Shown piece by piece: positions 18,837 through 28,086 of a stretch of DNA of 48,036 bases. The stretch lies in contig JAKAYT010000009.1 of the NCBI GenBank assembly GCA_021826685.1, positions 1 to 48,036 on the forward strand. The letters are read 5' to 3'. Position numbers and translations under genes: made by a program. The notes beneath the pieces were generated by a model that saw only the letters and a list, made by a program, of their open reading frames with translations, did not search any database and was not told where the DNA came from. Origin of the DNA: Thermoplasmata archaeon (GTDB taxonomy: Archaea > Thermoplasmatota > Thermoplasmata > Lutacidiplasmatales > UBA184). Position 1 is the stretch's first letter, and the number at the start of each line of letters is the position of its first letter.

Positions 18837-19763
18837 CTACAGGATCGCACCGATGCCGACGCGCAGCAGCACGACGTTCGCGATTACGGCGGCAACGACG
18901 CCGAGAAGGTAGGGCCCGGAATAGATGAACCCCTTGCGCGCCACCGCGGGGCCGGCCTCCTTCCAGAGCGGTAGCGTCAGCACGAGGAACCCCCCCGCGA
19001 GGGCGAGGAGCACGACCAGGACCGGCCAGGCGAGCGCCCCCGTGAACCCTATTGCGAGGGTCGCGGGAAGGAGGAGCGCCGCGGATACGACCACGATCTT
19101 GCCGGAGTAGGCCGCGTCCTTCATGTCGGGTAGCATCGGAAGCCCCGCTCGGTCGTAGTCGTCCTTGAGGAGAAGGGCGAGGCTCCAGAAGTGCGGCGGG
19201 GTCCAGAGGAACACCAGGAGGGCGAACGCGAGCACGCCCGGGGTCCAGGCCCCGACGGCGGCCGCTGCTCCGGCGAGCGCGGGAGCGCTCCCGGCAAATC
19301 CTCCGATAACGATATTCCAGCTCGAACGGCGCTTCAGCCAGATCGTGTAGACCACCACGTAGGTGAGCCCACCGAGGAAGATCGAGAACCCGGTGAGGAG
19401 GTTGAGGAAGATCGATGCGGCCGCGATCCCGCCGCCGAGCAGGAGGAGGCCGACGACGGCGACCGACGCGCTCGAGCCGATTCGGGCGGCCGGGAGCGGG
19501 CGGGCCCGGGTGCGCTTCATCTGGGCGTCGACATCGCGGTCGAGGTAGTGGTTCAACATCGCGGATCCGGCACTCGCGGCCGCGCCGCTGACGACCAGCA
19601 CCCCCAGTGCGACCCACGGGATCGGGTGCGGGTTCGCGAGGAAGAAGCCGCCGACCGCGACGAGCACGATCAGCAGAGTGATCCCGGGCTTCGCGAGCGC
19701 GAAGTAGTCGCGGGAAATGCTCGTGGGACGATTCGGATGCGGCTGCGGAATGACCGTCGCCAT
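18837..19763 (-). CDS. ctaB: Protoheme IX farnesyltransferase
   Basis: SRDYFALAKPGITLLIVL, AMLNHYLDRDVDAQMKRTRARPLPA, WTPPHFWSLALLLKDDYDRAGLPMLP. Confidence 0.95.
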   Translation of the reverse strand: MATVIPQPHPNRPTSISRDYFALAKPGITLLIVLVAVGGFFLANPHPIPWVALGVLVVSGAAASAGSAMLNHYLDRDVDAQMKRTRARPLPAARIGSSASVAVVGLLLLGGGIAAASIFLNLLTGFSIFLGGLTYVVVYTIWLKRRSSWNIVIGGFAGSAPALAGAAAAVGAWTPGVLAFALLVFLWTPPHFWSLALLLKDDYDRAGLPMLPDMKDAAYSGKIVVVSAALLLPATLAIGFTGALAWPVLVVLLALAGGFLVLTLPLWKEAGPAVARKGFIYSGPYLLGVVAAVIANVVLLRVGIGAIL

Positions 19764-19802
19764 GAGTGCCCTCCGCCACCGCCGCTAGGTCGAGCGGAGG
19801 TC

Positions 19803-20378
19803 TTAGGCGTGACCGGCGCTCGAAGGAGATCCGGGAGCGTTCACCGTCTCCTTCGAAGGAGCGGGATGCGGGTCCGGAGCCGACGTCCTCCTCGAAGGGG
19901 CCTGGGTCTCTCGCTGGGCCCACTCGTGCCAGCGCCGCGGGATGAATTTCCAGTTCACGATCAGCGCGAGGACGAGGAGGATTCCGAAGAGGATCGTGGC
20001 CACGCCGAAGTGCAGGAGCACGAGGGCGATGTTGAGCTCCGATATCACGACCGCTGCTCCGAGGAGCGCCAGGAGGACGACGATGGCGAACGCCCCGATC
20101 GATAGGCGGACGACCGCGGGGCGACGACGCTCGTAGACCAGGGCGAGAACCAGCAGGACGAGAATCACCAGCGCGAGGAAGAAGGCGGACAAGCGGTGGA
20201 TCCACTCGATGCCCATCGCGCCGGTGAGCGCGGGAAAGAACGTCCCGTCGCAGCTCGGCCAGGTCGAGCACCCGAGTCCCGAACCCGATGCGATCACGTT
20301 GCCGCCGAGGATAATCGTGATCCAGCACATCACGACGGCGGCGAGCGAAGTGTACCGAAACGCGCGATGTCCGTTCAT
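19803..20378 (-). CDS. ctaA: Short heme A synthase (CtaA/COX15-like)
   Basis: GGNVIASGSGLGCSTWPSCDGTFFP, MGIEWIHRLSAFFLA, 4-TM half-size protein next to ctaB and coxI. Confidence 0.85.
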   Translation of the reverse strand: MNGHRAFRYTSLAAVVMCWITIILGGNVIASGSGLGCSTWPSCDGTFFPALTGAMGIEWIHRLSAFFLALVILVLLVLALVYERRRPAVVRLSIGAFAIVVLLALLGAAVVISELNIALVLLHFGVATILFGILLVLALIVNWKFIPRRWHEWAQRETQAPSRRTSAPDPHPAPSKETVNAPGSPSSAGHA

Positions 20379-20396
20379 CGATCCGCTCGGGGGCGC

Positions 20397-22088
20397 TTAC
20401 GCGCCTCCCTCCGACGAGGGGGGGCTCGCGGTGGGTACCGGGAGGGGCGTCGGCGCGGGCGCCGGAACCGGCGTGGGACCCGTCATCGTGCTCGGCAGCG
20501 GCTCGCCCCACGGGTCGGGGGTTGTTACGGGCTCGCCGTAGTAGTAGCTGTGAACGATGTTGTAGACGAAGAACAACTGACCGAACCCGAAGATGAACGC
20601 CCCGATGGTCGCGAGGAAGTTCAGCGCCTGAAAGTTTCCGATGTAGACGTAGGTGTAGACCCGACGCGGCATCCCTTCGGCGCCGAGGATGAACATCGGG
20701 AAGAGGAGGATGTTGGTCCCCACGTAGGAGAGGATGAAGTGGATGTGGCCCAGACGCTGGTCGTACCAGCGACGCGTGATGACCGGGAAGTAGAAGTAGA
20801 TCCCCGCGAAGATCGCCATCACGGTCCCGCCCAGCAGGATGTAATGGAAGTGCGCGACCACGAAGTACGTGCCGTGGTAGAGGATGTTGACCGGGATCGA
20901 AGCGAGGTAGAGACCCGACAAGCCACCGATGGCGAATCCGGTGAGGAAGGCGAGGGAGAACCACATCGGAAGGGCCATCCAGATCTTACCGCCCCATAAC
21001 GTCGCGACCCAGTTGAAGACCTTCACCGCGCTCGGGACGGCGATCGCAAACGTGGCCAGCATGAAGAAGAACAGGACGTTCGCGGGTTCGCCCGTCACGA
21101 ACATGTGGTGGCCCCACACAGCGAACGAGAGGATCGCGAACGAGGCAAGGGCGATCACCATCGCCGAGTAGCCGTAGATGTCCTTTCTCGCCAGCTTCGG
21201 GATGACGGTGCTGATGATCCCGAACGCCGGGATCACCATGATGTAGACCTCGGGATGCGCAAAGAACCACCATAGGTTCTGATAGAGGAGGGCCCCGCCG
21301 AGCGGGGTTCCGTTGATGGCGGCGAAGATATGGGTGCCGAACTCGAGGTCGCTGAGCACGAAGGTGAGCGCGATCGACAGGCTCGGGAGGGCGAAGATGA
21401 GCAGGATCGAGTTGATCAGCACCGCCCAGACCATCAGGGGCATGTTCCAGTACTTCACCCCCGGAGCGCGGTGCTTGATGATCGTCACGACGAAATTGAT
21501 CGCGCCGAGCATCGAGCTGATCGTCAGGATGTGCAGGCCCAGGATCCACATCTGGATACCGTAGGGATCCGCCGGGTTGGCCTGCAGGGATAGGGGGATG
21601 TACCCGGTCCAGCCGGCCCAGGCGTTCGAGAGGATCAGGATGACCGCGGCCGGCGGGAGCAGCCAGAAGGCGATGGCGTTGATCTTCGGCATCGCCATCT
21701 CGCGCGAGCCGATCATCGAGGGAATGAGCAAGTTGCCGAACCCGGCGAGGGCCGGCATGATGAACAGGAAAATCATGATCGTCCCGTGCATCGTGAACAG
21801 CGTGCTGTAGACGTCCGGCGTGATGCCGAGGGTCGTCACCGGGTTGAGGCCGAGTCCTTGGACGAAGCCGAGATCGGTCCGGATGAGGATCGCATAGATC
21901 CCTCCGATGAAGAACATCACGATCCCGAACGCGATGTACATCAGGCCGATGCGCTTGTGATCGGTCGTGAACAGCCACGTCTTCAGCGTTCGGACGACCC
22001 ACTCGCCGTGGTAGCTAAAGAGGTAGACGAGGAACGAGGCAAGCGCGACGATCGAGATGACCGCCACGTAGAACGCCGATAGCCCCAT
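20397..22088 (-). CDS. coxA: Heme-copper oxidase subunit I (A-type)
   Basis: [76 protein letters not shown]; Pro-rich C-terminal tail. Confidence 0.96.
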   Translation of the reverse strand: MGLSAFYVAVISIVALASFLVYLFSYHGEWVVRTLKTWLFTTDHKRIGLMYIAFGIVMFFIGGIYAILIRTDLGFVQGLGLNPVTTLGITPDVYSTLFTMHGTIMIFLFIMPALAGFGNLLIPSMIGSREMAMPKINAIAFWLLPPAAVILILSNAWAGWTGYIPLSLQANPADPYGIQMWILGLHILTISSMLGAINFVVTIIKHRAPGVKYWNMPLMVWAVLINSILLIFALPSLSIALTFVLSDLEFGTHIFAAINGTPLGGALLYQNLWWFFAHPEVYIMVIPAFGIISTVIPKLARKDIYGYSAMVIALASFAILSFAVWGHHMFVTGEPANVLFFFMLATFAIAVPSAVKVFNWVATLWGGKIWMALPMWFSLAFLTGFAIGGLSGLYLASIPVNILYHGTYFVVAHFHYILLGGTVMAIFAGIYFYFPVITRRWYDQRLGHIHFILSYVGTNILLFPMFILGAEGMPRRVYTYVYIGNFQALNFLATIGAFIFGFGQLFFVYNIVHSYYYGEPVTTPDPWGEPLPSTMTGPTPVPAPAPTPLPVPTASPPSSEGGA

Positions 22089-22107
22089 TAGTACTCTCCG
22101 GATTCTA

Positions 22108-22482
22108 TCATAGGATCAACATCGACGCGATCAGGTAGGCGATCGCCGCGCCGGCGACGACGACCGTGAAGACGCGCAGGAAGCGGGCGATGTCCCAGCC
22201 CGTCACCGGCCCCGGCGGAGTCGGCGAGAATCGGCGCCCGAGCGGCCAGGTGCGGTAGGTGCGATCGACGATGTGGAAGAGGAGCGCGCCGAGCAGAAAC
22301 ATGATGCTGAGCGCGAGCCCGAACGATTCCTGAGCGCCGGGGCTGGTGAGCGGACCGACCTTGATCACGTAGATGATCATGATCGCGATCCCGAGCATGC
22401 AGAGCGCGGTGATCCCGTCGTAGACGTTGAGGACCCGTCGGCGGATGGCGCGGAGCTCGGCATCGGTAAACCCTTCACTCAA
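22108..22482 (-). CDS. Orphan 3-TM membrane protein in respiratory operon
   Basis: 124 aa between coxI and cytochrome b; 8-nt overlap with next ORF; hydrophobic segments. Confidence 0.75.
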   Translation of the reverse strand: MSEGFTDAELRAIRRRVLNVYDGITALCMLGIAIMIIYVIKVGPLTSPGAQESFGLALSIMFLLGALLFHIVDRTYRTWPLGRRFSPTPPGPVTGWDIARFLRVFTVVVAGAAIAYLIASMLIL

Positions 22483-22783
22483 AGAGCTTCACCACCTTGT
22501 GGTCCACGCCGCGGTAACGGTCGACCCGGTAGAGGATCCCGGCCATGAACAGGAAGCACAGGAACGCGACGACGCCCGTGCTGATCGCCACGATGGCCCC
22601 GAAGAAGTAGTCGTGGTCCAGCGCGATCCAGACCGCAACGGCATACGCGAGGATGCCGACGGCTGCGGTCCCCGGAAGGAGGAAGGCGGCGAGCAGCCCC
22701 CAGAGCACCCCGGTCGACCATGTCGGGGTCTCGGGAGCCGGTGCGGGGGGAACGAGCGCCGACGTCGAGTTCGCGCTACTCAA
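22475..22783 (-). CDS. Orphan 2-TM membrane protein in respiratory operon
   Basis: 102 aa, overlaps cytochrome b ORF by 8 nt. Confidence 0.75.
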   Translation of the reverse strand: MSSANSTSALVPPAPAPETPTWSTGVLWGLLAAFLLPGTAAVGILAYAVAVWIALDHDYFFGAIVAISTGVVAFLCFLFMAGILYRVDRYRGVDHKVVKLFE

Positions 22784-24149
22784 GGGCTCTCACCTCCGCG
22801 GCGTTCGGGGCAGGATGGGCCGGATTCGCGGTCGAGGGAGCGTAAATCCCCGCGTACCCGGCCGAGCGGGACGCCGCGAGGCGTCGCCGGTAGCTCGTCC
22901 GATAGCGCCAGTGGAGGCCCGCGATCACGACCGCGTTCACCAGGAACGTGGGCACGAGCGTCTCATAGATTTGGGGTGGCAGGATCTGCACGCCGGGGGT
23001 GAGCTGGCCCCAAACGCTCAGGATGATCATGACCTCGATCATGCACGTCCCGATGTAGACGAACACCGGGCGATCGCGCGGGTGCGTTCGCTTCGAGCGA
23101 TCGAGGAACGGCAGGAACAGGATGTAGAGCAGAATCACCGTCCCGATGGTGACCGCAATGAGAGGGGTGACCCCTTGGAAGTCAAGGAGCTTGAATAACC
23201 AGAGGAAGTACCAGTCGGGAACGATCGGTGGGATCGGTACCGCGGTGTTGCCGTACCACGTCAATAGGGTCCAGGGCCAGAGGGCCGCTATCGCGAAAAG
23301 AATCCCGAGATACAGGAGGCCCCACTTGATCATGTACCACAAGATGTGGGGCACGAACGGAACGTTCTGCTTGTCCTCCTTCTCCGTGAATCGCCGGCGC
23401 TGGAACGGGTCCGAGGTGGCCGGGGGCGCGATCCCGTGCGACTCGAACAACGCGATGTGGGCGTAGAGCAGGGCACCGAGCAGGAGTGGTAACAGTAAGA
23501 CGTGCGCCCAGAACATCCGGCTCAGCAAGCCTTGCGGAGTGCCGTTGCCGAGGAGGAAGGGAGCGATCAGTGCTCCCGCGTTGAACACAATCCCACCCGG
23601 GAGGGGAATCTGGAGACTGATCGCGAGGTTGATCCCGACGTCGGTCGCGTTGTAGCTGAGCACGTTGTAGGGCAAGAGGTAGCCCGTGAACCCCATCCCG
23701 AGGGTGACGACGAGCAGGAGCGCCCCGACCATCCACGAGAACTCTCGGGGCTTCTTGTAGACGCCGAGGTAGTAGCCGCGGTAGAAGTGGACGAGCAGGA
23801 GAAAGATCATCGCGTACGCACCGTAGAGGTGCGTCGTGATGAGCAGCGTTCCCATCGGGACGCTGTGCATGATGTAGTAGGTCGAGCACCAGGCCGCCGG
23901 GGCGATTCCCGTACCCGAGCCGCAGGCCGTGGTCGTGATCGAGACGCTCGGCTCGTAGTAGAGGAGCAGCAGCATCCCGGACATGATCTGATAGATGAAA
24001 GCCACCGCGACGAAGGCGCCCGTCCAGTAGCTCGGCTTGAACGTGAACTCGGGCTGGGGCCGCAGCGCCCACTTGCGCATGCCGGTCCGGTCCTCGACGA
24101 ACCCCCAGATCTTGTTGAGGGAACGGTTGTACCATCCCGAGAACGACAC
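22776..24149 (-). CDS. Cytochrome b of bc/b6f-type complex (full length)
   Basis: THLYGAYAMIFLLLVHFYRG and AHVLLLPLLLGALLYAHIALF bis-His helices, GFTGYLLPYN, PDWYFLWLFKLLD. Confidence 0.94.
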   Translation of the reverse strand: MSFSGWYNRSLNKIWGFVEDRTGMRKWALRPQPEFTFKPSYWTGAFVAVAFIYQIMSGMLLLLYYEPSVSITTTACGSGTGIAPAAWCSTYYIMHSVPMGTLLITTHLYGAYAMIFLLLVHFYRGYYLGVYKKPREFSWMVGALLLVVTLGMGFTGYLLPYNVLSYNATDVGINLAISLQIPLPGGIVFNAGALIAPFLLGNGTPQGLLSRMFWAHVLLLPLLLGALLYAHIALFESHGIAPPATSDPFQRRRFTEKEDKQNVPFVPHILWYMIKWGLLYLGILFAIAALWPWTLLTWYGNTAVPIPPIVPDWYFLWLFKLLDFQGVTPLIAVTIGTVILLYILFLPFLDRSKRTHPRDRPVFVYIGTCMIEVMIILSVWGQLTPGVQILPPQIYETLVPTFLVNAVVIAGLHWRYRTSYRRRLAASRSAGYAGIYAPSTANPAHPAPNAAEVRALE

Positions 24150-24162
24150 CGATCCTTCCCTC

Positions 24163-24990
24163 CTAGGTGGGGAACGTGCACGCCGTCGGGCCCTGACCGA
24201 GGTTCGTCAGCGAGGTGGTCGTGCCCACACCGGCGTCGCCCAGCAGCGTGCTCGTGTGGCCCTTGACCACGGGGCTTGACGGGGTCATCCCGGTGGCCCA
24301 GATCGTCCCGTCGATGACCTTCAGGATGACCTGCGGCAGTGGCAGGATCGCCGGCCCGGTCAGGTTGTGCGCCTGGTCCGCTGCGTTGTAGGTCGATCCG
24401 TGGCACGAACAGTGGATGAAGAAGTCGAGGATTCCTTGGGCGGTCGTGAAGGTCTTGCCCGGGCATGTCCCGGGGGGGTAGTATCGGATCAACGGCGCGA
24501 CGCAGCCTAGATGCTGGCAGATCGCGCTGTAGGCGACGATGAGGCCCGACCCGTCTTCGTTGTCGCCGATCCCGTAGGGGACTTTGGTGATCCCCTGGCT
24601 GTTCCCCGCGAGGTTCAGCAGGAAGTTCGGCTCGTCGACGAGCGGATAGGTGAACGTGAGCACCGTCGAGGTGCTGATGCTGTACTGGCTGTTCACTTGG
24701 GCGACGGTCAGCGGCTTCCCATTGGTGTCGAGCAACTGGGTCGTCGGGTAGCTCTTGAGGCCCACGGACGGCGGCTGGAGGTACTGGAGAGCGCCGCCGA
24801 CGAGTCCTCCTCCGGCGGCTCCGATCACGCCCGCGATCGCGAGAAGTTTGAGGACATTGCGCTTCGTCTCATCAACCTCCTCGGCACCTCCCGAGGGAGC
24901 GATCGCGCGAACCTGTCCCACCGGAGCGCGCCACGTCGGAGTTGCGGAACCCGTGAAGGGGCAATCGGTCGAGCACGTGGTCTCGCTCAC
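24163..24990 (-). CDS. Rieske 2Fe-2S protein
   Basis: CQHLGC ... CSCHGSTYN motifs; N-terminal TKRNVLKLLAIAGVIGAAGGGLVGG signal/anchor. GTG start. Confidence 0.92.
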   Translation of the reverse strand: MSETTCSTDCPFTGSATPTWRAPVGQVRAIAPSGGAEEVDETKRNVLKLLAIAGVIGAAGGGLVGGALQYLQPPSVGLKSYPTTQLLDTNGKPLTVAQVNSQYSISTSTVLTFTYPLVDEPNFLLNLAGNSQGITKVPYGIGDNEDGSGLIVAYSAICQHLGCVAPLIRYYPPGTCPGKTFTTAQGILDFFIHCSCHGSTYNAADQAHNLTGPAILPLPQVILKVIDGTIWATGMTPSSPVVKGHTSTLLGDAGVGTTTSLTNLGQGPTACTFPT

Positions 24991-25175
24991 AGGGTCCTCC
25001 CACGCGTGTCCGGGACCGTGTCGTCGACCTCGTTGGGGTCGGGAATGGGAGCCGTTCCGGGTAGCTCGGCCTTGTCGCTCCCGTAGTAGACCGCCCACAG
25101 AATACCGATCCCGGCCAAGATGGACAGGATCTGCGTGAGCGTGACGAGCTGGTCCGTGGATAGTCCTCCGCTCAT
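24987..25175 (-). CDS. Small single-TM membrane protein
   Basis: 62 aa MSGGLSTDQLVTLTQILSILAGIGILWAVYYGSDKAELPG...; 4-nt overlaps on both sides. Confidence 0.65.
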   Translation of the reverse strand: MSGGLSTDQLVTLTQILSILAGIGILWAVYYGSDKAELPGTAPIPDPNEVDDTVPDTRGRTL

Positions 25176-25567
25176 CGGGGTCCCTCCGTTGTGGTCCATA
25201 CGCTCGGAAGAGCAACGGACCAGGTAGGCGCGGGGAGACCGCCCGACCAGGGGATGTCGCTGGGAAGGGCAGGGCGGTATGGAGCCGGGGGAGCGGGGAT
25301 GTTCGGCGCAGGGCTGGGAGACGTCGCCCCGGTCGGGGTCTCGCCGAGGGCCAACAGTGTCCCGCGAAGGCTGAGCGGCTTGCCCGGGGCCGACGCGGGA
25401 AGGTCGGCAGCTCTCGTGAGCTCGCCGATGAGTTCGTCTTTGGCGCGGATGGCTCGGCCGTACCACTGTCCGATCGTGCGCATCGTGCCGGCGCTGTTGG
25501 TTCCGAAGAGGAGGAAGACCACCACGGCCAGGAGGATGATCCAGTCGACGTCGCTGAAGAGCGCCAT
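25172..25567 (-). CDS. Divergent TatA/TatB-like protein with Pro-rich tail
   Basis: DVDWIILLAVVVFLLFGTNSAGTMRTIGQWYGRAIRAKDELIGEL resembles the TatA TM-FG-amphipathic helix; adjacent to tatC. Confidence 0.7.
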   Translation of the reverse strand: MALFSDVDWIILLAVVVFLLFGTNSAGTMRTIGQWYGRAIRAKDELIGELTRAADLPASAPGKPLSLRGTLLALGETPTGATSPSPAPNIPAPPAPYRPALPSDIPWSGGLPAPTWSVALPSVWTTTEGPR

Positions 25568-25575
25568 CTAGCCGA

Positions 25576-26406
25576 TCACCCCGCCTGAGCGGTCGGGCCG
25601 GCTCGGGTCACGTCGCGCCGCCGCTCGAATCGGACGGCGAAGTACGCACCGCCGAAGTACAGGCCCATCATCGGGATCGCGATCAGCAACATCGTAATCC
25701 CGGAGTTGTCCGGCGTGATGACCATCCCGAACACGAGCGTGCCGATCACGGCGGCCCGCCAGTGCTTCATCCACGCTTTCGCGGGGACGATGCCGAGTCG
25801 CGTGAGCCCGTAGATGAACACCGGTAGCTCGCAGACGATCCCGAAGGCGAGCGAGTACAGGAGGGTGAACGTGACGAAGTCCTGGACCCCCATCACGGGG
25901 GCGATTCCGAGCGCCCCCACGTACTTGAACAGGATCAGATAGGTGAAGGGCGTGAGCCACAGCAATCCCGCGATCGTTCCCACGGCAAACAAGACGGACG
26001 CCGGGAGCGCAATGTTCCGGATGAGTTGGCGCTCGTTGTGACGCAGCGCCGGCGCGAGGAAGGCTCCGAGCTCGTGAACGATCCAGGGCATCCCGAGGAT
26101 GACCGTAAGCAGGAGACCGATCTCGAGTTCCACCATCACCGAGTCGCCAACCCCGATGTTCAGAAGCTGGACCCCGGCCGGTAGCATGTAGTGCTGCAGC
26201 AGGCCGAAGACCTGCGCGGTGACGTTGTAGAACAGATTCGGGTACGGAACCGGGACGGGGAACGTGACGGCTCCGAGCGAAACGGGGATGAGCTGGACGT
26301 TGAACACCAGCATGAATCCGAACAGAGCGCCCAACACGATCGCGACGCGGAAGAGGCGGCGCCGGGCCTCGGTTAGAACCGCGATGATCCGAGCGAATTC
26401 GCCCAT
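25576..26406 (-). CDS. tatC: Sec-independent translocase TatC
   Basis: Six TMs, FLAPALRHNERQLI, FTYLILFKYVGA, FGIVCELPVFIYGLTRLGIV, ITPDNSGITMLLIAIPMMGLYFGGAYFA. Confidence 0.93.
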   Translation of the reverse strand: MGEFARIIAVLTEARRRLFRVAIVLGALFGFMLVFNVQLIPVSLGAVTFPVPVPYPNLFYNVTAQVFGLLQHYMLPAGVQLLNIGVGDSVMVELEIGLLLTVILGMPWIVHELGAFLAPALRHNERQLIRNIALPASVLFAVGTIAGLLWLTPFTYLILFKYVGALGIAPVMGVQDFVTFTLLYSLAFGIVCELPVFIYGLTRLGIVPAKAWMKHWRAAVIGTLVFGMVITPDNSGITMLLIAIPMMGLYFGGAYFAVRFERRRDVTRAGPTAQAG

Positions 26407-26485
26407 CAGTCAACGAGGGACCTCCTACGTGAATCCATGCCTCGCCGTGCTCTCGTCTCGGCTTCCCGGGGGCCGCATGGCCCCC

Positions 26486-26725
26486 TTAATGGGAGGAGCC
26501 CGGAACACCCGGCGTGCCGCCCGTCGCCGGTGCCCCCGCCGAGGTCGCGGTCGTATCCGCGGTCTGCTGCGCGCGGATCTCCTTCTCCACTTCCAGGCGA
26601 CCCCGTTTGAACTCACCCATGGAGCGACCGAGATTGTGGGCCAGTTTTGGAACCTGCGACGAGCCGTAGAGCAACACACCCGCTACCACCGCAATGATCA
26701 ACCAGTCGTCGATGGAGTCGAACAT
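26486..26725 (-). CDS. tatA: TatA/TatB-like translocase subunit
   Basis: WLIIAVVAGVLLYGSSQVPKLAHNLGRSMGEFKRGRLEVEKEI. Confidence 0.85.
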   Translation of the reverse strand: MFDSIDDWLIIAVVAGVLLYGSSQVPKLAHNLGRSMGEFKRGRLEVEKEIRAQQTADTTATSAGAPATGGTPGVPGSSH

Positions 26726-26927
26726 CGAACCCCTCCGATGGCGACCACCGAGGCGAGGGCGATATGGCGTTCGTACGGTAGGATAGAACGGATACGACTC
26801 GTGCGTACTTCGCCCTGATAAAGGGGCGATTTTGGCGTTGGGAGCAGAGTTCGGAAACGTATCGAGCCCGTCGGCACGCTCCGAAGAATCGACGCCGGTC
26901 CGGTGTCGAGCGCGAGGGTGGGTAGCT

Positions 26928-27965
26928 CTAGGCGGCCTCGACCAGCACGGTCTCGTGGCCGTTCGCGACCGCTCGATCGATTCCGACCTCGGCGAGCAAG
27001 CTCAGAGCCGCCGCCGCTCGCTGCAGCACGACCATCGAGGCGGAGACTCCGTTCTTGCGTGCCGCCCCCTTCAAGTGGAGACGGATCGAGGCGGCGGACG
27101 TCCAGAGCTCTTCGGCCGAGCCGTAGACCGCGCACGAATGCTCCAGGCTCGGATGCATGAGGGCATCCACGACCTCTTTGAGGGAAGTCTTGACGAGGGG
27201 CAACAGCTCGGTGAGCGCCTCGGCCCCCTCGAGCTTTCCGGGCTCTTCGTTGAGGATGACCAAGGTCTCCCCTAGGAGGGTCGCGAGTTCCCCGAGGGCG
27301 TGGACCACTACGCGCCACTCCAAGAGCTGACGCGGGTCGGGCGAGCCGATCCGACGCGCGAGCGACCAATCGCGGCTCGCGAGGAACAGCTGGCGGACCA
27401 GGAGCGCGAGAACTTTGTTCGCCTCCTCTTTGAGCGTGGGGATGCGACGCGTATGCGTCCGTCGCCGGACGAGGTCCTCCGTCTCCTCGACGAAGGCGAT
27501 GAGGATCATCTTCATCCGCTGGACGAGTTGCGGCAGCTCGTACTTCGACGGGTCGATGAAGTTCTGCAGGAGGATGCGGTTCGGTTCTTGGGCCACCACG
27601 CTCACGCCGAGTAGGCCACGCGCGGTCGCTTGCAGCTCCTCCATGCGATCCGCGGTGAGAGGAAGGTCCGTTCGGATTTCAATCGAGTCGTGCCCGACGC
27701 GATACGCACCTACCACGAGCCGTTCTAGGACCCCCGGGGTATCGAACGAGCGGGCCTGGACCAGATACGGGGTGCCGGCGGTTCCGGCCCCGGGCGTCGG
27801 CGCGGGCTTGAGATACAGGGTTCCGTCATCGTTCTGGTCAAATACGATGAGGTCGCCCGGCCGAAGGTTCATCGCTTCGGCCCATGGCTTGGGCAAGGTT
27901 ACTGCGATCGACGAATGACCGGCCTTCAGAACGCGTCGCTCACGACTCGGTGTGGACCATGCCAT
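26928..27965 (-). CDS. PhoU-domain regulator with N-terminal AbrB/SpoVT-like domain
   Basis: RRVLKAGHSSIAVTLPKPWAEAMNLRPGDLIVF followed by PhoU-like helical repeats. Confidence 0.88.
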   Translation of the reverse strand: MAWSTPSRERRVLKAGHSSIAVTLPKPWAEAMNLRPGDLIVFDQNDDGTLYLKPAPTPGAGTAGTPYLVQARSFDTPGVLERLVVGAYRVGHDSIEIRTDLPLTADRMEELQATARGLLGVSVVAQEPNRILLQNFIDPSKYELPQLVQRMKMILIAFVEETEDLVRRRTHTRRIPTLKEEANKVLALLVRQLFLASRDWSLARRIGSPDPRQLLEWRVVVHALGELATLLGETLVILNEEPGKLEGAEALTELLPLVKTSLKEVVDALMHPSLEHSCAVYGSAEELWTSAASIRLHLKGAARKNGVSASMVVLQRAAAALSLLAEVGIDRAVANGHETVLVEAA

Positions 27966-28086
27966 GCGTTTCGGATGCTCCCAAACCTACTACGAGGCTC
28001 GTAGCTAACGGAACCCGGCCTTTTTACGTCTTGTGACCGGACCTGCGGTGGGATCCTCGACCCGGCTGTGGTCGCCCCGACCGGGG

